A DNA stretch of 64,000 bases from Lagopus muta (Eukaryota > Chordata > Aves > Galliformes > Phasianidae), in assembly GCF_023343835.1 (NCBI RefSeq), contig NC_064443.1, positions 15,190,001-15,254,000 on the forward strand, given 5' to 3'. The translations under genes and the position numbers were made by a program. Of this stretch, positions 1 to 12,300 are shown one piece after another. Under the pieces are notes generated by a model. That model was not told where the DNA came from, did no database searches, and worked only from the letters and a program-made list of their open reading frames with translations. Each line of letters begins with the position of its first letter. Position 1 is the first letter of the stretch.

Positions 1-133
1 CTATAGATCGGTGTATATTTACAGTGACCAAGGCAATTTCAAAGCAATGCTTTTATGTTGCCCATCTTATTACACTTCTGCAAACCTGGTCCACTGGCAT
101 TTCAAAAACAAATAGATCTGATCTGCTAAAGAA

Positions 134-152
134 ATGCAAATGAAATGCAAAT
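134..152 (+). promoter_or_regulatory. Two tandem octamer (POU) motifs
   Basis: The sequence ATGCAAAT occurs twice in direct orientation, at 134-141 and 145-152. The two starts are 11 bp apart, about one helical turn. ATGCAAAT is the classical octamer bound by POU-domain factors. No gene lies next to it in the window, so a distal regulatory role is inference only. Confidence 0.35.
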
Positions 153-837
153 CAGCCAGGCAGGTATAAGTTTTATTTATCTGAGAAAAGTGAGAATCGG
201 TGCCATGTTGCAAAAGTTGTACTGAAGCAAGTCGAAATGTTTCTAGATGTCGCCTCACTAATCATGACCTCAGCTGCCTGCACCATGTAATGACAATAAT
301 GAATAAACATGCTGTGCTTATGAAGAACTAGAACCTAACAAGCTGATCAATTGTTAATTCTATAAAGTGACTAAAACGTGTCTCTACTATCAATAAGTAA
401 ATCAGCTTCTATTTGTGGGGCTCATGCACCTTGCACATATCCTCCAGCTATTCTACCCTTCTCTATAATAATGTAATTATCAGTTTGGTCCTATTAAAGT
501 ACAACCTGAATTAGATTTATTTTATTTTATTTTTGTTCTTGAGTGTGGAAAAATAGAAGGAGAAATTACCAGGCTATTTAAAGAGAGACACCGCATTCAT
601 CTGGAGGTTACGGATCTTCCATTCGCCTGCCAATTAGTAATGCACAATCCTTCATTTGAAAGCCAATTATTTTAAAATATTGTTCTTAAATGTTATGGAT
701 TGCTAGCAGATAGCTATTGCAGAGAATGTGTCCCTTTTGTTATTAAAGCTCTCTTACTTTAAGCCTCATAATAAAGAGTTTAAACAAAAGACAACAATAC
801 CCATTAACTGTAATGGATTGTATTACCTCAGTACAAA

Positions 838-858
838 AATAAAATAAAATAAAATCAG
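838..858. repeat. (AAAAT)n microsatellite
   Basis: About four units of AAAAT lie in non-coding AT-rich DNA. This is a simple repeat with no further role visible. Confidence 0.7.
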
Positions 859-1343
859 TCTGGCTTTATTCAAGCTGTAGCTTTCATATTAGATGAGGAA
901 AAAACAGAAGATAGATCATTTTTGTAGTCAGGATACAATTACTTATATTCCAAGTATGCTGATTACAAATACTCAACTACCCTTCCAAGCAAGGCTTAAC
1001 AGCAATCATTTACACATTAGTGAAGCTTCTGTTCAAGAACAACACAGAACACACACACAAAAATACACGAGTTTTGCTCAAAACACCCCCATTTTCCTCT
1101 CATTTCTCCTGCCATCTGCAAAGAAACCGGGTGCATGCAGCTACCTTTGCATCCATGCAACAGCACGGCTTGGCTCAGCTGGGGCCGCGAGCAGGCAGCG
1201 TGTGTTGGTGAGTGATGCACAACAGCACAGTAAGTAATTGTGTTTTATGCTGCTGCACCTCACTCAGAGCTATAACCAGTAATTAGTCTTAAAGGTTTAG
1301 AGATTATATGTTTATTATGTTGTTAAATTTAAGGATACGTCAC

Positions 1344-1361
1344 AAAAAAAAAAAAAAAAAA
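1344..1361. repeat. Poly-A run
   Basis: Eighteen consecutive A residues. I looked for a retrotransposed gene copy upstream of it and saw none, so it is listed only as a homopolymer. Confidence 0.8.
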
Positions 1362-4360
1362 CCCAACAAAAACGTTGGGAACATCTACAGGAAGGAAATG
1401 TTCTGGAGGGAAATGGTATTAAGTGTGTGGATAAGCTCAATACCAATTAATTTCTAACAGTTAACGAACCAAATGAGCCTATTCATTTCTCAGGTGGAAT
1501 GTTTCACTGATTCTGCCAGAAATTGCCTTGCTTCACCTCACATCCATCCCTCTGTGTCAATTTGGTGTTGAAACAGAGGGACAATCCTTCTTACCTGATG
1601 TACTCATAAATTAAAAGAATCAGTGCAGCTTCCTAAAGGCAAATTTCCTAACAAAATTTTGGTCTCTTAATGGGCCCTAAGCAGAAACCAATCTCTAATT
1701 AAACAGAAGCCGAACAGATCATTTTAGCAGCACACAAAAAACGTGGGATAATTCAGTACTAAAATGATTATTTTACTTATCCCCCTCCATTCAGCTCGTT
1801 AAGCCTATAACAGGTAAACACTTCCATAGTTAAGCTGCTACTCCTGTAGCACATTTCAGCTAAACAAGCCACGTCAAAAACTCTCTTCTGCTCTTACAGG
1901 TAATGGATATCAATGCAAGGGTTCAGAGATGCTGTTTGACTTCTGTAACAGGAATACACGCATATGACAAACTTTCTATATTCCACAGAATTGCTCATCC
2001 TTTTTCAGACTCAGTGGCCTATTTTATTTATTATTTATTGCTTTCTAACCACTGTGCTTCACAGTCATTACATCACATTACAAATAGTGATGCAGCCAAC
2101 ACGAGCCCACCAGATAGTCAGGATCTTTTACAGCTACCCGTATTCGTGCTGGGGCCATTCCAGTGAGATCAATGAAAATCCCATGGAGTGAGACAAAGCT
2201 GCCTATGTGGAAAGAGGAGAAGTTTGGCTTTCTAACAACAATGTCAGCTGATCAACATTAAGTTTAGCAGCTCGCTGCATCCCAGTGCTTCTTGAGGAAG
2301 GAGCGGTGCTGAGCCCCACCAAGGTTTCAGCAGCCTTTTCTCTGCTCAACTGCACGCTTGGCAAGGCAGAACCCAGGGAACATCTCTGAGTAACATGGGG
2401 GCTCAGCCAGCTCCCCCCAGAGCTGATAGAGACGGTATGCTGGTGGCAGTGGGAGCACATTGCCAGTCATCACCAAGATTTCCTTTGCACTCTTTACGCA
2501 TGTTCTAGGAACAGGGCATCTGGATGTCCCAAACACTGTCCTGGCACTGACATGACTGTGGCAACAGCCAGAAGAGCAGATAACAGTGAAGATGACTCCT
2601 CTTGCCTTCAGGCAATTATATCTGCTGGGCATTTGTCAGGAAACTGGAAGGAAGCAAGGAGTCAAAAACACACAGGCTGCTGGAATGGCCAGCTTAGGGA
2701 TCATCACCATCACTTTTTCCTTCTTGGGCTACTAATGAGGAAGGTTAATTTAAAAGGAGCGTATTAACCCCAGGACTTGTGTCCAAAATCAGCTTCTGTT
2801 AAAGATCTCATCCATATCTGTTTTATAGTTTCAACAGAACAATAATTTCCATTTAGGAGTCTAACTTAATTTTATTGAGAAATTATAATATCAATGCATT
2901 ATATTCATTTCGAAAGACATTCCTCTTCCTATCCCCAACATTATTAGCATGTTACAGTGGCTTAAATTAAAAAAGAAACATTTTATCACTCTCTGATATC
3001 AGCTCACTGCAGTATAACATTTTTGAAACAGGAAAATATCACAGCTTGGCATCATAAATTCAGTGCTGCAACAAGATAAATCCTTCCTATTAATATAAAC
3101 CGCTGTATTTTCACTATATCTCTTTATCTGCAATGCAATTCTATTTGCTGATCAGACCATCATAAACACACATAATTCTCATTGAATAATGGAAGCAGCA
3201 AAGAAAACCAAGCGTAACTGTGCTCTCTAGGCTAAAGCAGCCACAGCCTGGTCCTTCAAACAGATTCACTCACGCAGGGATGCTTCTGCTCACCAATGAC
3301 AATATAAAATACCACAGCCTCCGTAACCGGAGTCTGGATGACACAGCAAATGACATCAAAGTACAGTCACTCCTTAATTACACATGCACAGAATGTACGC
3401 TGGAAGCTTTAATAACTCTCGGTCTATACAAATCCCAGATGCACCAGTGTAAGACTAGGGACCCTATCAACAAATCGTTTCCAAATTTTTTAATTGAGTA
3501 TCTGAAATGACTCAGGAAAAAGGAAACTTGTTTAATTTCGTTGAGAAGAAAAATCGCTACCCATCCAGTGCTGCCTACGACGACTGAGTTTCCTCCTCCT
3601 CAGAAATTTATACCAGGTGTGAATTTGGCACACAGCTTGGGAAACGTAAACACGTTGATGAAAAACCTGCATTATGCAGATGGGAACCTGAGATCTGCCC
3701 AAAGAACTTGTGTCAGCTGGTTTGCTCATGGCTGGGCACTACTCAAATGATTCTGGTTGAGGCAGCAGTTTCTTGCTGACTAGACAAATGCCTAGGAACA
3801 TTTTAAGAGCTAAAACATCAGTGTCCTGCTTTCTCCTATTACATCGTTAGTCACTTCCAGAATCAAAGTCAGGCTGGTGCCAGCTATACTGCATCCCTCA
3901 GCTCACCAGGATGTGATGCGCAGCCAGGTGCTGAGAGTGGCAGGCTGGAGAACAGCAAGGAGCAGGAGCTCTGCGCTGAGGGCTGGGGACTAAGGCCCTT
4001 AACCAAAATATTGCTGTCGTGTAACAGTGAGGCTGGAAGTGGTGCCACTTAATCCTTTATCCTCATGGCACTTGTTATTTTAAAGGAAGGAGGGGGAAAG
4101 CTTGTGCTGTTGCTGCACAGAGGGAAATATCCTCCAAGGAGAAAGGCCTGACCCCACCAGAGCTTTTATTCCATAGATGTTCCCTGTTAAGTGTAACTGA
4201 AATTGAAACACAACAGAAGGGCAATAAAAACAATGGGTCACCTTCGGAGTCACAGAGATACCTGATACTACTTTCCTTCATTTAAGCTTTACTCCGGCAT
4301 AGTTCTACTGACTCTGAGGAAATCAGTCTTTCACCTCTCAGTCTTTCCAAAATAATCACT

Positions 4361-4420
4361 GGGGGAAAAAAAAGAAGAAAAAAAGAGAGGGGGAAAAAAA
4401 AAAAAAAAAGAAAAGAAAAA
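4361..4420 (+). repeat. 60-nt homopurine tract
   Basis: An uninterrupted stretch of about 60 purines (G and A only) made of G-runs and A-runs. It is low-complexity sequence. Such tracts can form triplex DNA if they have mirror symmetry, which is only partial here. Confidence 0.75.
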
Positions 4421-7400
4421 CTGGTGAAATCTACCATCCTTTTTTCCTCCATATAAGACTCTTTAGAATAGCAAAGGACCTGACTTCAGTGACACAACCC
4501 AATAGAAATCCCCATAGCTTGCAAGTATTCCGGATGCTTTGCCACTGCAAAGCAGCTCACGTTGCACTGCCTAACCTCAGGTGAAAGTGTGCTGTGATCT
4601 TCTGATCTACAGGGTTGGCACTGGCTTCAAAACAACTGCTTGCATAGTGGTTATCAAATTTTTAAAAGGGAAAAAGAGATGCTGAGAGAGTTATCCTGAG
4701 TAGACTTTGAGAGGGGGCAAGAAGTCCCAGGGCCATAAACTATAAGACTGAGACAAGGAAAATCCAATATATTGGATACATACATATCTTTGTTCTGAAA
4801 ACTCTTCCAAAAACTGAGACAAAGCAATATCCTCAACACTTTCCTCAAAACACTGGAATGAAGCTTAGCACACAAAGGCGTCTTTGCTGCTCTTTATTCA
4901 CATTGTTAGCGAGTTAAAGATTTGTCTTAGAGTGTTATTAAATATTGATGTTCCAAACAAAACAATTACTTGCACTCACAAATTCAAGTTTAGCTCTAGA
5001 TTAAGGAATTGATGTTTCATTGGCCAACAGAGCTATGCAGTATTGGAAGAGCATATTAATTTCGAGATTTCACGAGAAGCCCTATTCTAGATGAACCTGA
5101 GTATTTTAGTGTTTACCTCTTCAAGATACTTTTCTTTCTACCACTTCAGCAGTGCTGGTCAAATTCTTTCCATTCAAAGCCCAGTCCTTAATTGGTCATC
5201 TTGCTTGAGTAAGGGCAGCAGGTGTTGGCTTCAGATTGATTAAAGGTCAGCATGGGGAGATCAAGAGCTGCTCTGCACAAGTACTTCCAACTGGTTGTTA
5301 ATTATGTAAGCCAGACCCATCATATCTGGGAGGCAATATCAGGGAATGCTTCCTTGTTAAGACGTACGACCCAGAGAATGCTGGGCTTAATCTTGTTCTT
5401 AGGAACAGATATAAATCTCAGTTTCCATGGAACTTCAGTCATATCCCAGAATTACCAGAACTGGGACAGCCTTCTGTATCAGTTGGGTAAAAGTGCTATG
5501 GAATACATGGGCACGGACCAGACCATTTCTGCACCCTGGTGAGACAGAAAAACTGTTCAGAGTTGGTCTGAAATCTATCACTAAGCCTCTTGTGTCATTT
5601 TGTGTGTGTTTTTCTTGTACAATTAGGAGCTTTTAGCTGCCAGGGTACCTTTGCCTTGCACCAGCGCTGAAGAAAAATAATAGTAAAAATAGGTGTGAAA
5701 GTAGGAGAAAGAAAAGAATTCAGCTACAGCATCATCTAAACATGAGATAGTAAGTAATAGCATTTAAAAAAAAAAATCTATTTCACAGAGATGAAAATCA
5801 TTACAGTTCTCTAGAGACCCTTCCTCTCGGCAGTAGCCCATGTTATTTCCTAGCTGGTAAAAATGTGCCACAGGATACCAAAGGACGCTAACATTCTTCT
5901 CATTTTAATGCTCCCCTAATCCAATGATGGCTTGTTTACTGCTTTCTAATTTAAAGGTAATTCATTAGATGTATCCTGTCACGTTTTATTGGCATCAAAG
6001 GTGTAAGAATCACATGTACCTCTGAGGCACATCTGCTCTATTGCTAGTATTCTGCACGGTTCCCTCAATACAAATGGCTATCAATGCAAAGGCACAGGTA
6101 AGAGAGTTTGTATGTGTGTGTACACGTAACTACAGACAAATATATTTTAAAACTTCAGGGATGAACTCTGGACCAAAATTTTATGTTTGAGAGTAAGAAC
6201 TCCAGAAGAAAATAGTTAAACTGATACACATGATTTGTGTGCAAATATCTGTGATACTGACACACGCCTCACACAGCCAGTGCTAAAGACCCCCACTGAC
6301 CTGCAGGGAACTTGAACAAATCTGCTGCAGACTGATGAAGGTTACAGAAGCAGAAATGCCCATTCCAGGGCACAGGCTGTGCTTGGTAACACGTGCTGTG
6401 ATTCTGCAAAAAGCTACCCTAGACAACTGAGTTTAAGCCACCCAAGAGCAACATAGCAGGATCAGAGGCTGAGAGCTTCAGCCCTGCTGGACATCAGCAG
6501 CATAGAGACATCCAGGTCCTGGGGTGAAGGCAAAATCACAGCAGGACCCACCAGCATGGCATGGGGATGCAGGCCATCCTGCCCCTCAAGCTCCAGCAGC
6601 ACCTACTGGCTGCGTGGTTTCCCTGCTCACCTTCCAGCACTGGGTCTGTGCCCACCTCCATGCAAGCAGCTCTGCTCCAAGTGATGAGGTGCAGTTTGTA
6701 CAGGTGCAGCCTCTGCGTGCTCTCACACATTGCCCATGCTGCCTTCCAGCCACAGAGCCTGAGAACTCTTTGGCTGTTTGTATTCTGCCAACAAGCAGCG
6801 CAGCCACGTTGTATCTATCAACATCAGGTAACTAATATGTCCAACTCTTGCCAAATCTTTGATCCATCAGACTAACCATACACACGTGTCTGTTTAATGA
6901 ACCGTGCCTGAGAGGGCACAAGACAGAGCAGAACAATGAAAGCATGCTAGGAAGCCACCCTGTACGTCCAAACTTGTGTTATACCATCAGAGCAGGGCAG
7001 GATCACCATCAGTTTGGAAGGCAGTTTGGGTCAGTACGTGACCAAAACCATCCCCTCATTGGCTGTTGGTGATGTCATGCCCATGCATTAATCCCCAGTG
7101 ACTGCAGGTTTAACATCACACATATCACCGCGTCATCTACATAACGATGACAAACTCGACTTTGAGAGGAAATTACCGGCTCAGAGAACAAAGCAACTTG
7201 TTGAAACAAGGAAAGCGGCATCCTTTAAATCATCTCTTTCAGCTTTTTCATTTTGTCAAACCGAAGTTGGTGGGCTCAGGGAATGACACATGCCTCTCTG
7301 AAAGGAGTGGGTATTATTAGGGCTCTATTTTAAAGAAAGTAAATCTTCAAGCCCTCCCGCTTGTGAACATAAAAGTACAGTGGTAAGAAACAACCCGATC

Positions 7401-7619
7401 TAGGAAATGAAAGTATTTCAGAAGCTATAAAACTGATAGTGAAATTAAAAACATTTCTAAAAAGGGAGAAAGAACACAACCCAAAAGTAAGAGTGATACC
7501 TGCAAAGCAAGCTGCCCGACTGCTAGCGCCATCCGAGTCACTGGAATCACCGGACTAACTATAGCAGTAAACGAGTTTCACACACAGCAATACGTCTGTA
7601 TATTTCAATAAATAGCAAT

Positions 7620-8700
7620 ACTTTCAGCGTGATTCCCACAGCCGCACTCCCGCTGCCAGAGCGCGCCCAGCCCGCAGCGCCTTTCTAACGCGCCAGTATC
7701 CCATCCCAGCCCCTCCAAACCGGGGTGCTGCCGGGCACGGAGCCTGCGGGCCGGGGCAGCCCGATCCCAACAAGTCTCTGCGGGTGAAGCCGAGCTCTCA
7801 GGCGCTCCCCCGTTGCCTCCGTGCGGGACGCGCTGTGCCGGCGCTCCCACCGCCGCCTACCTGGCTCCGTGCCTCCGGATGGCAGCTGGCAGCGCGCCGC
7901 CCTTCAGCTGCCGGCAGGATGATGCTCCGCACCGGCTCGGCGGTGGCTCTGAGTGCCTTCGGAGCTCCCCTCCCACTCCTCCTCTTCAGAAGCGGGCGGG
8001 GAGGAAGCGCGATATCACGGCCCTCGTTTCTCTGCCTCCCTCCCTCCACCTTCTCTCCCGGTGCCGGGGTTCCCCCCGCCCTCCAGTCGGCTCTTACCGT
8101 GCCTCTCCGCACCGGGCGGCCGGCGTGCTGTCGGGAAGATTGCGCTGCTCGGAGATGGAGCTGCCCGCCCAGCTGGGCTCGGGCGTGGAGCTGCAGAGCA
8201 GCCCGGACCTCAGCTGAGCCCCGCCGCGGTCCGGCAGAGGGAGGAGGAGGAGGAGGAAGGAGACGTTTCCTCAGCCCGCAGCCCGGCCAGAGTTCGTAGC
8301 ATCTTCCGGAGAAAGCCGCAACTTGAGAAGGGAGAAAAGGGTCAGGGCCACCACCTCCCCCTCCTCTTATCACGGATCTGGTCACTGCGGCTCCGGACAC
8401 CACAGTTCTGCGTGTTATCAATAAATCATCAAGCTCGGGAATTTAGTTCAAATGGAAAAAAAGTGAAAGAGCGACTGCGAAGCCAGGGTCAGTGCTTTCC
8501 AGCACGCTGGAAAACGGAGTCTGCCTCCTGCTCTGCCACTGACTTTCTGCGCAGCCTTCACCAACTCACTTTGCAGCCTCCGTTCCTCCTGCAGCCCCGC
8601 TGCGTGCTTCGCCAGCGATATCCGAATACGCGCTTCAGCGGGAGGCAGGTGCTTAAATACGAGGGAGGGCACCGTCTCGCAATAAGTGGTTGTAGAGCTT
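7620..8700 (-). promoter_or_regulatory. CpG island, candidate minus-strand promoter and first exons
   Basis: The sequence turns sharply GC- and CpG-rich here, unlike the AT-rich DNA on both sides, which is typical of a vertebrate promoter. On the minus strand there is a TATA-like TATTTAAG at 8652-8659. Further downstream lie two good splice donors: ACG|GTAAGA at 8096-8097 and CCAG|GTAGGC at 7859-7860. Together they suggest a leftward transcript starting near 8,625 with a non-coding first exon ending at 8098 or 7861. By synteny the best candidate is TAFA4, whose 5' end faces EOGT in mammals and whose first exon is non-coding. No coding exon in the window confirms this, and a lncRNA promoter is equally possible. 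The long open frames here (up to 249 codons on +, 207 on -) look like by-products of GC content. Confidence 0.5.
8237..8262 (+). repeat. (GGA)n simple repeat in CpG island
   Basis: A run of GGA/GAG triplets inside the CpG island. It makes a Glu-rich or Pro-rich string in some frames, which inflates the spurious reading frames there. Confidence 0.7.
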
Positions 8701-9341
8701 AATGCGATGGCAGGGAACGCAGCCAGGATCAGACTAAGTGCTGCTGTAATGCAAATCATCATCTAGAACAAACATTCTTTAAATAGGAAGAACCACTGAA
8801 GATATGCTTTGTGGAGCAGGGCAGGCTACTTTGAGTATAAGAAATCACTCAACTGCTATAGATTTGGAATTGCATTATTTGCCTTCCAAGTTGGCCACTT
8901 GCAACTTTTTTAAGCATGCTTTTGAAAACCAGTGAAAATGTCTGTAGCTTTTACACCACAGCTCATTATGAATTAATAAGCCAGCAGCAGATTCTCATAC
9001 CTTGGATAAATTTATTCAGCCTGAAACAAAGGGTCCAAAAATCTCATCTTAGCTCTCCTTCATTCCACTTTAGCACAACCCATCTTAGCTCTCCTAGTCA
9101 ACAGGACTTACAAACGAGCCAAAATAGGAAGGAATGAGCCCATGGCATCAGGTCAGTTCTCTCAGTCCTTCCCCATGGAGCTACCACCCCTTTTGCCTAC
9201 TGCTCCTGACACAGTTACTCCCTTCCAGTCTTTACCCTAGACCCCTCAAAAAGCATCAAAAAAGAGGCAGAAATGGTGGAGCAGGGAAGGAAGTCCAAGC
9301 TTGCACAAAGGGTTGTGAGAAGTAAGTCGGAAGAGGGAGGG

Positions 9342-9361
9342 TGGGGCGGGGGGGGGGGGAG
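9342..9361 (+). repeat. G-rich run
   Basis: A nearly pure run of G (GGGG, C, then about twelve G) on the plus strand. It is a possible G-quadruplex former, but it is isolated and not next to a gene. Confidence 0.6.
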
Positions 9362-12300
9362 GAGAACTGAAGGTACTGGCAGCAGAAGGAAGGATTTAGG
9401 GGATGGAGACACAAATCAGAAGAAAAAGATCAGGTCTTTCTCTCTGGGGAATAATTTGTTGAAAAGAGCCTGGCCAGGACATCAGGTGGGGATTACATGG
9501 GATCGACACCCCCAGCGTGTGTGGATAGAACAGGCTGCTGGCCACAGGTGCTTTTATAACTGAGCCGCTGGAGACAGGATCTCACTGCTCCCCTGCTCTG
9601 CTGCCCCCTGCACTCAGCTCTCCTCCCCATCTGCCTCGGGCTGGCCGTGGACTCAGTTATCCCATCCAGACAATGGAGACGGCCACGTTTCTTGCACAGG
9701 GCTGCTGTCAAAATGAATTAAGTGATGTCCAAAGAGTACTTTGAAATGCAGATATTATGCTCGCCAGTTTTAATGCCTCCAAAGCGGTCTCCAGATATCT
9801 CTAAATCCTCAAGATATCCCTGATCAATTCCTGTTTTACAGATGAGGACGTTGAGCAGAGGGACGAGCGCTTTAGTCCATCTCTTTTATGTCGGGCTCTG
9901 CGGGTCCCCCTGACCTTGCCATGGCTCAGGCTCCCAGCTCCAGCCCATAATGAGCGAGCCATCTTTTGCTGATGACATAGAACAAGCATCACACACTCAG
10001 CGCATCCCCACTGGATTTCTACCCCACTGCCTTTCTCCCCGTATTTTCCTTTGTAGGTGCAGGACACAGGAGCTCCCAGTCCCCAGGCCTGTGATCAAAT
10101 TATCTCTCCCTCTGTCACACATCCTAATCATCGCAGCTGGCGGTCATGCCAACAATATTAACGCTGCTGAGTAGCTTTCAGTTTTGCAATTAGCAAGGTT
10201 TTCTGCTTCCTGCAAATATAAAATAGGCTTGTACTGCTTAACGCTGCATAAATGATACAGATGCATCCAGGCCCATGGTACTGTCTCGTTGAGATGAACC
10301 GACATTATAAGTGCTGTAGATATTTTAAATCTTTTGAAGATTACAATAGTTACAAAGCTCATTATTTCTAAATGTGTTTATCTTTCCTCTCCTTTTTGTT
10401 TGCAAAATTAGGCAATGCGCAGTTTAAATAAACAGCTATTGTACTATTAAACATTGATTAAAGAAAAGAGCTCCATTTAAATTATTAAGTGGTAAGATAA
10501 AAAGCATCCTTTCTCTTTCGTATGCTACTTTATTCAGAAGTCAAACTTCTGTAGCCTCACTGAATGCTAATGAACAGCATAATAATGCACAAGGGCAAGA
10601 GGGGGCTGAGTAATTAAAAACAGAGGCCAGAAATCAAAGGGCTTGAAATATACTTACCAAAATAATTCAATTATACATTAGAAACTTGGGATAATCAAGG
10701 CACGTCCCTCAGTTTCATTCATCATTACGCCCCAATTTAATATCTCCACCAGTTTGCAGCACGCAGGGAGCAGCAACTGGGAGTGCCACGTGCTGTGCTC
10801 CAACTGAGGAGACAAAGGCAATGCGTGCTCAGGTCCCACTCTCCACATTCTGCACGTTGGAAATGGCTTCACTTGGCTGGGTAGGATCTCAGTTACACTC
10901 ATTTGTGGGACTATTTTTAGGCACAAGACAATTCTGTATCGGTTGTATACTCCTTTTCTCTCCAGCTTTGCAATTCATTAATAAAAATCTCCACATCCAC
11001 CATTTTAGCTTCCCTGTGAGCTCATCTCTTTCCTTGGCTTCACTTCTTATGGCTTTAAGCCTTCCTGGTTATCTACAAAATCCTCTGCCCTGCCATGCAG
11101 TCTGTAGGTTTATTCAGTAAAACGTGCATTTAGCCAGGATGGCACATCGAGCCTCTGAGGTTTTCACACAACAAAAACTGGGTCAGAATATCCTGATGTA
11201 GTTTCACAACATCACCTCTTTCATGGGTCAAGGAGTCCCTGTGCCGCTTCTGGTCTCCAGGATGGCAAATGGGGACCATGCATTTCAAGGAAGCTCCAGT
11301 GCCATGTGATAGAACAAAGTAAAAAGAGCCAGTCTGACCTTGCTCAGGGATTTTGGAGTTCAGCCCTGGGTTGGTATTGTTTTGTGCAGTCTTGATGCGA
11401 CAAGCAATGATGGAATGTTGTCCCATTGGCTCCAGTGAGAGCGCTTCATGGAGGAGCTCCAAGTGGGGCACTATTGGGAAGCATGGGAAAAACAAAACCA
11501 GAAAAACAGAAGAAGTTTTCAGCTGATGAAGAACAGCGCTATTGTTCACCAAGTTTGCAGATGAATGAGTTATCCCTTCCCTTCTGGTATATAATTAAGG
11601 CAAAACCAGGCAAAAATGGTTGGAAACAGCCAGTGGCAGGAATTTCAGCAAAACCAACACTCAGTGGTGTAGCAGCTTCCTGAAGAATCAAAGTCTGATT
11701 GTCTTATTAGGATTTTTAAAGATTTAAGAACAGAGACTGCTAGTTGTCTCTAATGAGTGCAGAAGTCAAACCCAATACTGCTGTGCTTCACAAGGCACCG
11801 GGAGCCTGTATGCCAGCATAGGTCAGAGAATTAGATGATGGAAAAGAGAAAGCAGAATCTCAGGTCAAGCTTTCCAAAACTAGAGGTCTTAATTAAAATT
11901 AAGGTTATGACTTTAGCAGATGGGTGCCATTTAGCAAAGTTACAGCTATTACTCAGATTTGCTGCATCTTCAATTTAGAACAAAACAAAACACTGTATGG
12001 GGAGAAGTGAGAGGGATTTGGCCGCTTGTTGACAGCAGTTAACGTGGCTGCCTTCAGCTTTCTTCAGTCCTACCAGCTTTGTTTTCCTCAATCAGAGGTA
12101 AAGTTCCTTTTAAGGTGTGTCAGCTTCCCAAAAAGATGTCCATGCAGCTGATAGAAATGAGATCATTAAGACCAACCAAGCTCGTACTGTGAGCCGGAAC
12201 AGTGTTTGCCAAAGGGGAAGAGGAAAATCTACAAATTAAGATAGGCATAGTTGCAACATACAGCAGAGCAGAGAGCAAAAGTACCTATTTTTCCCCTATT

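Larger units (their letters stand above)
1..7600. other. AT-rich non-coding region
   Basis: I see no exon, RNA gene or long repeat here. The open reading frames are short, lack recognisable protein motifs and occur on both strands as chance would give. The sequence is mostly AT-rich, with scattered homopolymers and a pair of octamer motifs near the left end. By synteny with 3p14.1 it could be intron or flank of TAFA4, a neuron-expressed secreted chemokine-like gene. I looked for its signal-peptide exon and its cysteine-rich exons and did not find them. Conserved non-coding enhancers may be present but cannot be recognised without an alignment. Confidence 0.6.

Noticed and set aside
1344-1361. 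A-run as the tail of a processed pseudogene
   Set aside because: No decayed coding sequence or target-site duplication was visible upstream.
7798-8702. Frames of 207 (-) and 249 (+) codons in the 8-kb CpG island
   Set aside because: Both strands are open at once, they are GC-driven, and no domain or conserved start is visible.
11130-11552. 140-codon minus-strand frame in the intergenic region
   Set aside because: No recognisable domain, repeat family or splice context; the length is plausible by chance in 14 kb of non-coding DNA.
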